Assembly (NCBI RefSeq): GCF_003985125.1
Contig: NZ_ML133580.1
Coordinates: 62,001-126,000, forward strand
DNA: 64,000 nucleotides
Direction of reading: 5' to 3'
Origin: Rhizobium phaseoli
GTDB taxonomy: Bacteria > Pseudomonadota > Alphaproteobacteria > Rhizobiales > Rhizobiaceae
The notes below the pieces were generated by a model. It saw only the letters and a list, made by a program, of their open reading frames with translations, was not told the origin of the DNA and searched no databases. Position numbers and translations under genes: made by a program. Position 1 is the stretch's first letter. Each line of letters begins with the position of its first letter. This document shows, piece by piece, positions 16,808 through 25,483 of the stretch.

Positions 16808-17689
16808 GTGCAGCAGGCAGAATTCATCAGTCCGAAACTGCCTGCGATCAGCGACCTTCCGACGGTCGCGGTTGCTTTCGGCGGCGGCGGCGCGCGCGGA
16901 CTTGCCCATATCCACATCATTGAGACGCTCGACGAGCTCGGCATCCGCCCGGTGGCGATATCGGGCTCGTCGATGGGTGCGATCATGGGGGCCGGCTTGG
17001 CCGCCGGCATGTCCGGCGCCGAAATCCGCGAACATGCGCTGACGACAGTCGGCAATAAGACGGCGGTCGTCGCCCGCATTTGGGGGCTGAGACCGGCGAC
17101 GGTGCGTGATGCGGTCGCCAAGGGCATTCGCATCGGCCAGTTCAATCTGGAGCGGATCCTCAAGGCCTTCCTGCCGTCAGAACTGCCGGCCCGCTTCGAG
17201 GATCTGCTGGTGCCGATGAAGGTGATCACCACCGATTATTACGGTCAGAACGAAGTGATCATCGAAGAGGGCGAGCTTTTTCCGGCACTCGCCGCCTCAT
17301 CCGCCATCCCCGCCGTCTTCATGCCGGTGCGCCTGCGCGGCCGGGTGATGATCGACGGCGGCATCAGCAATCCCGTGCCCTATGAACCCCTGATGGATCT
17401 TGCCGACATCGTCGTCGGCATCGACGTCGTCGGCGCGCCGGAAGGCGACGGCACCCATATTCCGAACCGCATGGAAAGCATCTTCGGGTCCGGCCAGTTG
17501 ATGATGCAGACGGCGATCTCGCTGAAGCTGAAGCTCCGCCGGCCGCATATCTTCCTGCGCCCGGCGGTCGGCCGCACCGGCGTGATGGATTTCCTCAAGG
17601 CCCGCGACGTGCTGGCCATGTCGGTCGGCGTCAAGGACGAACTGAAATTCGCCCTCGATCGCGAAATCGAAGCGCGATTAAAACGCTAG
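16808..17689 (+). CDS. Patatin-like phospholipase / NTE-family esterase
   Basis: A 293-aa patatin-like hydrolase. It has the oxyanion loop FGGGGARGLAH, the nucleophile elbow SGSSMGAIMG (GxSxG), and the dyad Asp in IDGGISNPVP (DGG). There is no signal peptide, so it is probably cytoplasmic or peripheral. The chosen start is GTG at 16808, 13 bases after rsmD; the open frame further upstream only runs antiphase through rsmD. Its substrate (phospholipid or lysophospholipid) is inferred from the family. The 3' end overlaps the convergent EVE gene by 12 bases. Confidence 0.9.
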   Translation: MQQAEFISPKLPAISDLPTVAVAFGGGGARGLAHIHIIETLDELGIRPVAISGSSMGAIMGAGLAAGMSGAEIREHALTTVGNKTAVVARIWGLRPATVRDAVAKGIRIGQFNLERILKAFLPSELPARFEDLLVPMKVITTDYYGQNEVIIEEGELFPALAASSAIPAVFMPVRLRGRVMIDGGISNPVPYEPLMDLADIVVGIDVVGAPEGDGTHIPNRMESIFGSGQLMMQTAISLKLKLRRPHIFLRPAVGRTGVMDFLKARDVLAMSVGVKDELKFALDREIEARLKR

Positions 17690-18157
17690 ACTATATTGCA
17701 CGCGAACCGCCGCGCATGTTTGCGCGACCTCCATGAGTGGTTCGCCGCACATCGCCTCGGCTATTATCTCGGCATCGTCATTGCCGATTTCGAACAGACC
17801 GAAGCGCAGTTGATAGCCCCAGCCTGCCCGGTCGCTGGTGAAGGACAGCCGGCCGAGCAGCGGCCGGATCGGCGTTTCCAGAGCCTGGTACCAGGCGACA
17901 TCCCGCCTCCAGGGGCGAAAACCGGGGTGGGCTTCCACTTGATAGGCCTCGGTTTCCTTGACCACGCCAAGTGCCGTGAACGCCTGGAGCCGATCCTTGC
18001 CGCCGAATGTTTCGGTCGGCGAATAGTAGATCACCCGGTCGCCGGGCGCGCTCCGTCTCAGCGGAGCGGCCTTTCCGTGACAAACCTGCATGAAGCCGGC
18101 CTCCCGCCCGATGCGGACATGATTTGCTGATGCAACGGCGATCCAGCTGCGGGGCAT
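17678..18157 (-). CDS. EVE-domain protein (UPF0310)
   Basis: A 159-aa single EVE domain, a PUA-like fold thought to bind modified bases in RNA or DNA. Visible family features are the start RSWIAVASANHVRIG, the GDRVIYYSPTETFGG segment and RPLLGRLSFTSDRAGWGYQLRFG. The gene stands alone, not next to a restriction nuclease, so a housekeeping role is more likely than a defence role. It may form a unit with the VOC gene just upstream (3-base gap). Confidence 0.88.
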   Translation of the reverse strand: MPRSWIAVASANHVRIGREAGFMQVCHGKAAPLRRSAPGDRVIYYSPTETFGGKDRLQAFTALGVVKETEAYQVEAHPGFRPWRRDVAWYQALETPIRPLLGRLSFTSDRAGWGYQLRFGLFEIGNDDAEIIAEAMCGEPLMEVAQTCAAVRVQYSLAF

Positions 18158-18160
18158 ATT

Positions 18161-18532
18161 TCAGCCCTCCGCGACATTGTAGACGCGCAGACGGTGCCCG
18201 TCGGGATCGGCCGCGACAAAGCTGCGGCCGAAATCGAGGTCGGTCGGTGACAAAAGAATGCTCGCGCCCCTGTCCAGCCATTCGGCATGAAGTGCATCAA
18301 CCACATCCGCCGTCGCAACCTTGAAACCGACGTCGCAGCCGCCGCCCATGCCAGCCGGCGCCGGCTCAACGCCCGCCTTGCCCCACAGGCCAAGGGCCAG
18401 GCCCGAAGGCAGGATGAACATGGCGAAAGTCGGACTGGCGTCCACCGGATTCTGCCCGAGCAATCGCTGATAAAAGCTGGCGCTCTCTGCCGCGTCGGTG
18501 ACGAAAAGGAGAATGCTGTTGCCGTCGATCAT
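18161..18532 (-). CDS. VOC-family (glyoxalase/dioxygenase-fold) protein
   Basis: A 123-aa small cytoplasmic protein with the paired beta-alpha-beta-beta-beta pattern of the VOC fold. It shows DAAESASFYQRLLGQNP near the start and GRSFVAADPDGHRLRVYN at the end (metal-site Glu apparently missing in that last strand). The start at 18532 has an excellent AGGAGG 6 nt upstream. The reaction is unknown. Confidence 0.85.
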   Translation of the reverse strand: MIDGNSILLFVTDAAESASFYQRLLGQNPVDASPTFAMFILPSGLALGLWGKAGVEPAPAGMGGGCDVGFKVATADVVDALHAEWLDRGASILLSPTDLDFGRSFVAADPDGHRLRVYNVAEG

Positions 18533-18643
18533 GTGAAGCCTCCTGTTGTTGGTCAGGACGGGTTCTATCGTGGCATGCTGACAGATTCTGGCAGTAGCCT
18601 CCGTCTTTCGATGCACTCCATTTTGGTACCGTCCCGAACCGGC

Positions 18644-20458
18644 TTATGCGTCGGCTGTCGCATCCGCGGTGCCCGCCAGCGGGTCGTCCTCGAAGGGGTC
18701 GGCGGCGCGTTTCGGCTTGACCAGCGGCTCGGGGCGGACGGGGTGGGAAAACAGCATGTCGCGGCCGGCCTGCAGCCCTTCGGAAGCCTGCAGCACCAGA
18801 CGCGCCTCGTCGCGTTTGCGGATGTCCTCGCCGATTTCATAGGCGTCAACCTCGGAAACGCCGAGCGCTTCCAGCGTGCGCCGCCCGAACAGCAGGCCGG
18901 ATTCCAGCGTTTCGCGCAGCTCGTAGTCGACGCCCTTGTTGCGCAGCTCGATCGAATGGATGCGGTCGTAGGAGCGCACATAGAGTCTTGTGTGCGGATA
19001 GTCCGCCTGCACCAGCTCCACCACCTTGTCGGTGATCTCCTTTTTCTGCGTGCAGACGAGCACGATCTTCGCCCGGTCGATCCCGGCCGAGCGCAGCACG
19101 TCCTTGCGGGCGCCGTCGCCGAAATAGATGCGGAAGCCGAAGGCGGAGGCCTGGCGGATGCGGTCGGCCGAAAAATCGATGACGGTGACGCTGCGCCCGC
19201 CGGCAAGCAGGATCTGGGCGGCGATCTGGCCGAAACGCGAGAAGCCGACCATCAGCACGTCAGCGCCGGCCCCTTCGAAATCCTCGTCCAGTTCTTCCTG
19301 TGCATCGCCGTTGAGCAGCCGCTTCGACAGCGCGGCCCCGATCGGAGTCAGTGCCATGGAGAGGGTCACAATCGCCACCAGCAGCGAGGCCGTGCTCGTC
19401 GACATCAGCCCGGTGACATCAGCCGCGGTAAACAGCACGAAGCCGAATTCGCCGCCCTGCGGCAGCAGGAAGGCGATGCGGATCGCATCGTCGTGGGGCG
19501 AGCCGGAGATCCGGCAGAGCCCATAGATGATGATCGCCTTGACGGCCATGACGATCGGCACGGCGACGATGACGAAGAGCGCGTTGTCGGCGAGAACCTC
19601 GAGCTGCAGCGACAGGCCGACGGCGATGAAGAAGATGGCGAGCAGCACGCCTCGGAAGGGCTCGATGTCGGCCTCCAGCTCGTGCCGATAGGAGGATTCG
19701 GCCAGCATTACGTCGGAGAGAAAGGCGCCCATCGCCATCGAAAGGCCGGCCAGCTGCATCAGGCTTGCCGATCCCATGACGACGAAGAGGGCGGCGGCGA
19801 TCATCGCCTCGCGGGCGCCGGTGCGGGCGATGATCTGGAAGAGCGGTGTCAGCAGGTAGCGTCCGGCAACGACCATCGCCGCCACCGCGCCGACGGCGAC
19901 TGCAAAATCGGTGAGCGGCGCATTGCTGCCCTTGCCGCTACCATCGAGCACGGTGATCAGCGCTAAGAGCGGCACGATCGCCAGGTCCTGGAACAGCAGC
20001 ATCGAGAAGGAACGCTGCCCGTATCGCGTATTGACGTCGCCGTCGCCTTCGAGGATCTGCATGGCGAAGGCGGTCGAGGACAGCGCCAGACCGAAGCCGG
20101 CGACGATGCTGCCGCGCCAGTCGAGAACGCCGGAGAGGAAGGCGAGCGTGGTCAGCGCCAGTCCGGTCATCACCACCTGCGCCGTGCCGAGGCCGAAAAT
20201 GTCGCGCCGCATCTGCCAGAGGCGGCTGGGCTTCAATTCCAGCCCAATGATGAACAGCAGGAAGACGACACCGAGCTCGGCGACGCCGAGGATCTGTTCG
20301 CCGTCGGTAATGCCGTGGAAGACCGGTCCGATGACGATGCCGGCGGCGAGATAGCCGAGGACGGTGCCGAGCCCGAGCTTCTTGAAGATCGGAGCGGCGA
20401 CCACCGCACCGCCGAGAAGCAGGATCGTTTCGGAAAAAAGGGCGTTGGGCGCTGACAT
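18644..20458 (-). CDS. KefB/KefC-type monovalent cation:proton antiporter
   Basis: A 604-aa inner-membrane protein. The N-terminal Na+/H+ exchanger domain (about residues 5-375) has some 12 hydrophobic segments. The C-terminal RCK/TrkA-N domain follows (about 400-515) with the NAD-binding VLMVGFSRFGQIAAQILLAGG region. This fits potassium efflux of the glutathione-gated Kef type, though glutathione gating cannot be read from sequence. The start at 20458 (MSAPNALFSETILLLGG) places the first helix properly. It is divergent from pmbA. Confidence 0.9.
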   Translation of the reverse strand: MSAPNALFSETILLLGGAVVAAPIFKKLGLGTVLGYLAAGIVIGPVFHGITDGEQILGVAELGVVFLLFIIGLELKPSRLWQMRRDIFGLGTAQVVMTGLALTTLAFLSGVLDWRGSIVAGFGLALSSTAFAMQILEGDGDVNTRYGQRSFSMLLFQDLAIVPLLALITVLDGSGKGSNAPLTDFAVAVGAVAAMVVAGRYLLTPLFQIIARTGAREAMIAAALFVVMGSASLMQLAGLSMAMGAFLSDVMLAESSYRHELEADIEPFRGVLLAIFFIAVGLSLQLEVLADNALFVIVAVPIVMAVKAIIIYGLCRISGSPHDDAIRIAFLLPQGGEFGFVLFTAADVTGLMSTSTASLLVAIVTLSMALTPIGAALSKRLLNGDAQEELDEDFEGAGADVLMVGFSRFGQIAAQILLAGGRSVTVIDFSADRIRQASAFGFRIYFGDGARKDVLRSAGIDRAKIVLVCTQKKEITDKVVELVQADYPHTRLYVRSYDRIHSIELRNKGVDYELRETLESGLLFGRRTLEALGVSEVDAYEIGEDIRKRDEARLVLQASEGLQAGRDMLFSHPVRPEPLVKPKRAADPFEDDPLAGTADATADA

Positions 20459-20577
20459 GCTGACGATTTCTTTCGGGTGGCGGGGGCATGCAGGCAGTCC
20501 CGATAAAGAATCGGCGGCGGCGGCCTTGATGCTTGGGAGAGTGCACAATAAATGGAACGCGAAGGAAAGGCCAAATC

Positions 20578-21924
20578 ATGTCCTCTGAAATCGATTCCTC
20601 GACACTTCTTTCCCGCGCAAGTCAATTGATCGATCTGGCAAGGAAGGCAGGGGCCGACGCCGCCGATGCCGTCGTCGTTCGCTCGCGTTCGCAATCGGTC
20701 AGTGTCCGTCTTGGCAAGGTCGAGGGAACGGAATCCTCCGAAAGCGACGATTTCTCGCTGCGGGTCTTTGTCGGCAAGCGCGTCGCCAGCGTTTCGGCCA
20801 ATCCGGGCTTCGATCTGCAGGCGCTTGCCGAACGCGCCGTCGCGATGGCCAAAGTCTCGCCGGAGGATCCCTTCGCCTGCCTCGCCGATGAGGCCAGCCT
20901 TGCGAAATCCTATCCCGACCTGCAATTGTTCGATCCCACCGAGGTCTCCTCCGAGATGCTGCGCGAGGCGGCTCTTGCCGCCGAGACGGCGGCCCTTGCG
21001 GTCAAGGGCGTGACCAATTCCTCCGGCGCCGGCGCATCCGGCGGCATGGGCGGCCTTGTTCTCGCCACCTCGCACGGTTTTGCCGGCAGCTACATGGGCT
21101 CCCGGTTCGGCCATTCCGTCAGCGTCATCGCTGGCGAAGGCACCGGCATGGAACGCGACTACGATTTCGACAGCCGCCTCTATTATGCCGAGCTTGAAGA
21201 CCCCGCCGAAATCGGCCGCCGCGCCGGCGAACGGGTGGTGAAGCGTATCAATCCACGCCAGGTGCCGACCGGCAAGAACGTCACCGTCATCTTCGACCCG
21301 CGTGTCGCCCGCGGCTTCGTCGGCCATATCGCCGGCGCGATCAATGGCGCCGCCGTCGCCCGCAAGACCAGCTTCCTGCGCGACAGGATGGGTCAGCAGG
21401 TGCTGAAATCAGGCCTGTCGATCACCGACGATCCGCTGATCGTGCGCGGCCCCGCTTCGCGGCCGTTCGACGGCGAGGGCGTGGCCGGCGAGCGGCTGGT
21501 GATGATCGAGGATGGTGTCCTGAAACACTGGTTCCTTTCGACCTCGACCGGCCGCGAGCTCGGCCTTCCCACCAACGGCCGCGGCGTGCGCGGCGGCACC
21601 GCCGTTTCGCCGTCCTCCACCAACCTCGCGCTGGAACCCGGCGACATCTCGCCGGAGGAACTGATCCGCAGCGTCGGCAACGGCTTTTACGTCACCGAAC
21701 TGATCGGCCACGGCGTCAACATGATCACCGGCGAATACAGCCGCGGCGCCACCGGCTTCTGGATCGAGAACGGCGAACTCACTTTCCCGGTGTCCGAAGT
21801 GACGATCGCTTCGAACCTCAAGGACATGTTCATGCGCCTGACGCCGGCAAACGACATCGACCGCAAGTTCGGCGTCGCCGCACCCACCTTCGCCATCGAA
21901 GGCATGACCCTCGCGGGGCGCTAG
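20578..21924 (+). CDS. pmbA: TldD/PmbA family metalloprotease component PmbA (TldE)
   Basis: A 448-aa protein of the TldD/PmbA pair, which processes peptides such as CcdA and microcin B17 precursor in E. coli. PmbA is the subunit without the zinc motif, and no HExxxH is seen here. Typical features are the start in AGADAADAVVVRSRS and the C-terminal TGEYSRGATGFWIENGE segment. The start is ATG at 20578 after GGAAAGG. The stop codon TAG shares its last base with the palindromic repeat that follows. A tldD partner is not in the window. Confidence 0.93.
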   Translation: MSSEIDSSTLLSRASQLIDLARKAGADAADAVVVRSRSQSVSVRLGKVEGTESSESDDFSLRVFVGKRVASVSANPGFDLQALAERAVAMAKVSPEDPFACLADEASLAKSYPDLQLFDPTEVSSEMLREAALAAETAALAVKGVTNSSGAGASGGMGGLVLATSHGFAGSYMGSRFGHSVSVIAGEGTGMERDYDFDSRLYYAELEDPAEIGRRAGERVVKRINPRQVPTGKNVTVIFDPRVARGFVGHIAGAINGAAVARKTSFLRDRMGQQVLKSGLSITDDPLIVRGPASRPFDGEGVAGERLVMIEDGVLKHWFLSTSTGRELGLPTNGRGVRGGTAVSPSSTNLALEPGDISPEELIRSVGNGFYVTELIGHGVNMITGEYSRGATGFWIENGELTFPVSEVTIASNLKDMFMRLTPANDIDRKFGVAAPTFAIEGMTLAGR

Positions 21925-21971
21925 AGCATGATGCCGAAAAGTGTGAGCGGTTTTCGGACGACATCATGCTC
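21924..21971. repeat. Palindromic GAGCATGATG element (half of a RIME-like unit)
   Basis: The arms GAGCATGATG and CATCATGCTC, with inner CCGAAAA / TTTTCGG, form a 48-base palindrome. It is identical to the one at 61363-61410. It resembles the palindromes of rhizobial intergenic mosaic elements (RIME), an assignment from memory. It overlaps the pmbA stop by one base. Confidence 0.9.
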
Positions 21972-22013
21972 AAACGAAAGTTGAAAAGCGGCGAGAAGGA
22001 AGTGATTGACGCG

Positions 22014-22823
22014 ATGAGCGATAGCGAAAAGCGCCGCTGGCAGGGCGATCTCGCCTTGATCGCCGATGCGGCGAAGGAGGCCGGCGCGATCGCCTTCGGC
22101 TTCTTCAACCAGTCCCCCGAGGTCTGGTGGAAGAACGGGGATCGCTCTCCCGTCAGTGCCGCCGATTTCGCCGCCAACAAGACACTGGAGTCGATCCTGC
22201 GCAAGGCCCGGCCGGATTATGGCTGGCTGTCGGAGGAGACGGAGGACGATGCCGAGCGCCTCGCGCGCGAGACGCTGTTCATTATCGACCCGATCGACGG
22301 TACGCGCGCTTTCCTCGCCGGGCAGAAGGTCTGGTGCGTCAGCGTCGCGGTCGTCCATCGCGGCCGGCCGGTCGCCGGCGTGCTCTATGCCCCGGCGCTC
22401 GAAGAGCTCTATGAGGCGGTCGACGGCGGCGCGGCGCTGAAGAACGGCGAGCCCTTCCTCGTTTCCTCCGCCGGGCCGGAGGAGACGAGCCGTCTGGCAA
22501 TCGGTGAAGACGTGCTGAAGACCCTTCCGGCGGCGTTCCGGGAGCGGGTCAGGCGCGAAAAACATGTCCCCTCGCTTGCCTATCGCATCGCCATGGTGGC
22601 GGACGGCCGCCTCGAAGCCACTTTCGTCAAGGGCAATTCGCATGATTGGGACCTTGCCGCCGCCGATCTGATCCTTAGCCGTGCCGGCGGCCGCCTCGTC
22701 GACCTCGACGGAAACCCGGTCGTCTACAATCGCGCCGAAGTCACCCACCAGGTGCTGTGTGCGGCCCCGGCGCCCCGCATCGATGAGTTCCTCGCGGCCT
22801 TTGCCGGGCGACGAGACAGTTGA
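22014..22823 (+). CDS. Inositol-monophosphatase-family phosphatase (CysQ/SuhB-like)
   Basis: A 269-aa Mg-dependent phosphatase of the FIG superfamily. Metal-site motifs are WLSEETEDD, DPIDGTRAF (near residue 87) and WDLAAADLIL near the C-terminus. The likely substrate is 3'-phosphoadenosine 5'-phosphate or an inositol phosphate; sequence alone does not decide. ATG at 22014 with GAAGGAAG upstream is preferred over 21966, whose ATG lies inside the palindromic repeat. It heads a run leading into waaA. Confidence 0.9.
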   Translation: MSDSEKRRWQGDLALIADAAKEAGAIAFGFFNQSPEVWWKNGDRSPVSAADFAANKTLESILRKARPDYGWLSEETEDDAERLARETLFIIDPIDGTRAFLAGQKVWCVSVAVVHRGRPVAGVLYAPALEELYEAVDGGAALKNGEPFLVSSAGPEETSRLAIGEDVLKTLPAAFRERVRREKHVPSLAYRIAMVADGRLEATFVKGNSHDWDLAAADLILSRAGGRLVDLDGNPVVYNRAEVTHQVLCAAPAPRIDEFLAAFAGRRDS

Positions 22824-22886
22824 CGTTTCCGTCAAAATCCCGCAGATGGGGTGGCGGAGGAGAATGGGCAGAAAGAGAACAAGAAA

Positions 22887-23135
22887 ATGACTGAGTCCGG
22901 TGACAAGAAGCAGCTTTTGCATCTCGTTTTTGGCGGCGAACTGGAAAGTCTCGATGACGTCCAGTTCCGTGACCTGAAGGGTCTCGATATCGTCGGCATC
23001 TTTCCCGATTATGCCACGGCGCTGACGGCCTGGAAGGCGAAGGCGCAGCAGACGGTCGACAATGCGCATATGCGCTATTTCATTGTCCACATGCATCGTT
23101 TGCTCGATCCGCAGGAAAAGGCCGGCGGCCACTGA
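22887..23135 (+). CDS. DUF4170 family small protein
   Basis: An 82-aa cytoplasmic protein (MTESGDKKQLLHLVFGGEL start). DUF4170 proteins are short, mainly alphaproteobacterial, and of unknown function. Gene position just before waaA is conserved in rhizobia as far as I recall. A GTG at 22851 would add 12 residues. Confidence 0.82.
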   Translation: MTESGDKKQLLHLVFGGELESLDDVQFRDLKGLDIVGIFPDYATALTAWKAKAQQTVDNAHMRYFIVHMHRLLDPQEKAGGH

Positions 23136-23317
23136 GCTCGGCCATCGATTCCGCGCCAAGTGCCGGCGGCCGCCCGCGGTCGCGCCGGCTTGCTGCATCG
23201 GGCGCCGTCGATCCGGATCGTCTGACGCATTCTGAACAAATTAATCGGCCATTTCGGCCGCAACGATAATCAGGGAATGGGTTTGATGTCGATCGTCTTG
23301 GATCGGAGGCTGGCGCA

Positions 23318-24637
23318 ATGAGCTCCCGGATGGCGCGGTTCGGTCTGAGCGCATATCGTCTGGCGGGAACTGTAGCCTCTCCGGTCGTCGGCCTCTACAT
23401 CACCTACCGCACGGCCAAGGGCAAGGAAGACCGCGCGCGTCGCCTGGAACGTTTCGGCTATCCGAGCGCCAACCGGCCGCAAGGCCCGCTCGTCTGGTTC
23501 CATGCCGCAAGTGTCGGCGAAACCAACGCCGTCATTCCGTTGATCCGCGAAATCCGCCGTCGTGATATCCACGTCATCCTGACGACCGGCACCATCACCT
23601 CGGCCAGGCTCGCCGCCGAGCGCCTTGGCGACGAAGCGATCCATCAATATGTGCCGCTCGATTTGAAGCCGTCGGTCAGCCGCTTTCTCGATTATTGGCA
23701 GCCCGATTGCGCCATCATCGCCGAATCCGAGATCTGGCCGGCAACCGTGCTAGAGCTCGGCCGCCGCCGCATTCCGCAGATCCTGATCAATGCCCGCATG
23801 TCGGACCGCTCCTTTGCCCGCTGGCGCCGCCGCCCATCGATTGCCGAAGCCCTGTTCGAAAATCTCGCCCTTGTCATCGCCCAGTCGGATGTCGATGCCG
23901 AGCGTTTCCGCGATCTGGGTGCTGTTCCCGTCATCACCTCGGGCAATCTCAAGGTCGATACCGACGCGCCGCCCTATGACAGCGCTGTCCTCGCCCGTTA
24001 CAAGAAGCAGATCGGCGATCGCAAGACCTGGGCGGCGATTTCGACCTTCGACGGCGAGGAAAATGCCGCAGGCATCGTCCATCGCGCCCTGAAGGAACGC
24101 GATCGCCAGTTGACGATCATCGTGCCGCGCCATCCCGAGCGCAGCGATGAGATCGAGGCGGCTCTGGTCAAGCAGGGCCTCAAGGTCGCCCGCCGCACCC
24201 GCGACGACGTCCTGTCCGCCGATATCGATGTTTTCCTCGGCGACACGATCGGCGAAATGGGTCTTTATCTTCGCCTGACCGAGATCGCCTTCGTCGGCCG
24301 GTCGCTGTTTGCCGAAGGCGGCCAGAACCCGCTGGAGCCGGCCATGCTCGGCTGCGCCATCCTCTCCGGCGGCAATGTGCAGAATTTCCGCGAGGCCTAT
24401 CAGAAGCTGGCCCGCAGCGGCAGCGCCCGCATGGTGCGCGATACCGAAATGCTGGCCAAGGGCGTGCATTACCTTTTGACCAACGACGAAGCCCGCCGCA
24501 CCATGATCGAAGCCGGCATCGCCACCGTGCACGAGATGCGCGGCGCGCTGACGGCGACGGTGAAGGGGCTGGAACCCTATATCAATCCGCTGACGGTCAA
24601 GGCGCGCCTGTTGCCCAAGGCCGTCGCCCAGCTCTGA
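23318..24637 (+). CDS. waaA: Kdo transferase WaaA (KdtA)
   Basis: The enzyme adds 3-deoxy-D-manno-octulosonic acid to lipid IVA on the inner face of the cytoplasmic membrane, starting the LPS core. At 439 aa it is near the normal length. It has an N-terminal membrane anchor (about residues 10-28), the WFHAASVGETNA motif in the first Rossmann domain, and the LGDTIGEMGLYLRLTEIAFVG motif plus GGQNPLEPA in the second. lpxK, the next lipid A step in rhizobial gene order, lies two genes downstream. Confidence 0.97.
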   Translation: MSSRMARFGLSAYRLAGTVASPVVGLYITYRTAKGKEDRARRLERFGYPSANRPQGPLVWFHAASVGETNAVIPLIREIRRRDIHVILTTGTITSARLAAERLGDEAIHQYVPLDLKPSVSRFLDYWQPDCAIIAESEIWPATVLELGRRRIPQILINARMSDRSFARWRRRPSIAEALFENLALVIAQSDVDAERFRDLGAVPVITSGNLKVDTDAPPYDSAVLARYKKQIGDRKTWAAISTFDGEENAAGIVHRALKERDRQLTIIVPRHPERSDEIEAALVKQGLKVARRTRDDVLSADIDVFLGDTIGEMGLYLRLTEIAFVGRSLFAEGGQNPLEPAMLGCAILSGGNVQNFREAYQKLARSGSARMVRDTEMLAKGVHYLLTNDEARRTMIEAGIATVHEMRGALTATVKGLEPYINPLTVKARLLPKAVAQL

Positions 24638-24646
24638 GGAGGCGCA

Positions 24647-25369
24647 ATGTCGAGCCCGGCGCGTATCAAAGGCATCCTCTTCGACAAGGACGGCACACTG
24701 CTCGATTATGACGAGAGCTGGTTGCCGGTCAATCGCGAGCTTGCCCGCATCGCCGCCGAGGGCGATCCGCTTCTTGCAGATCGGTTGCTCCTGGCTTGCG
24801 GCATGGATCCGGTCACCGGCCATATCGTTCCCGACAGCCTGCTCGCCGCCGGCAATACCCGTCAGATCGCCGAGGGGCTCGTCGCCGCCGGCTCGATGGT
24901 TGCTGTCGGCGAACTGACGATCCGTCTCGACGACCTCTTTTCCGGCGCCGCCGAATTTTCCGTGCCGGTAACCGATCTTTCCGGCTTCTTCGCAAGGCTG
25001 CATCGGCGCGGCTTCAAGCTCGGCGTCGCCTCCAGCGACAACGAGCGCTCGATCCGCCAGACGGCCGTGCGTTTCGGTTTTGCCCGCTATGTCGATTACA
25101 TCGCCGGCTACGACAGCGGCTTTGGCGTCAAGCCGGAACCCGGCATGGTGCTCGGCTTCTGCGCCGCGACCGGTCTTTTGCCTGAAGAGGTAGCGATGGT
25201 CGGTGACAACAATCATGATCTGCACATGGGCCTGAATGCCGGAACGGGGCTCAGGATCGCGGTGCTGACCGGCACCGGCTCGCGCGATTCGCTTGCCGCC
25301 GCTGCCGATCATGTGCTCGACGATATCACCGCCATCGAGACATTGCTGCCGGACCTGCAGCCGGCCTAA
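24647..25369 (+). CDS. HAD-family phosphatase (phosphoglycolate-phosphatase-like)
   Basis: A 240-aa subfamily IA HAD hydrolase. Motif I is FDKDGTLLDYD (nucleophile Asp), motif II is GVASSDNE, Lys lies in FGVKPEPGMV, and motif III is VGDNNHDLHMG. The alpha-helical cap lies between motifs I and II. It starts 9 bases after waaA, so it belongs to the same transcript. A role in sugar-phosphate or Kdo metabolism is possible from context only; many such genes are generic phosphatases. Confidence 0.88.
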   Translation: MSSPARIKGILFDKDGTLLDYDESWLPVNRELARIAAEGDPLLADRLLLACGMDPVTGHIVPDSLLAAGNTRQIAEGLVAAGSMVAVGELTIRLDDLFSGAAEFSVPVTDLSGFFARLHRRGFKLGVASSDNERSIRQTAVRFGFARYVDYIAGYDSGFGVKPEPGMVLGFCAATGLLPEEVAMVGDNNHDLHMGLNAGTGLRIAVLTGTGSRDSLAAAADHVLDDITAIETLLPDLQPA

Positions 25370-25483
25370 ACCACGCGCGATCTGGGCAAGGACTTGCATT
25401 TTCACCGGTTTTGGCTTCTCAATCCGGCCGGGCGAAAAGCAAGGGGCCGGTTCTGGAGCCGGGCAGGGGAGCGGGACGGCAAG

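Noticed and set aside
15610..17232. 540-codon open frame antisense to the pseudouridine synthase tail, rsmD and the patatin gene
   Set aside because: It arises from the repetitive Arg/Gly/Asp codons and GC bias. The plus-strand genes have clear catalytic motifs.
17678..18157. EVE-domain gene as part of a defence system
   Set aside because: EVE domains occur in modification-dependent restriction systems, but no nuclease, helicase or methyltransferase defence gene is adjacent. The neighbours are housekeeping.
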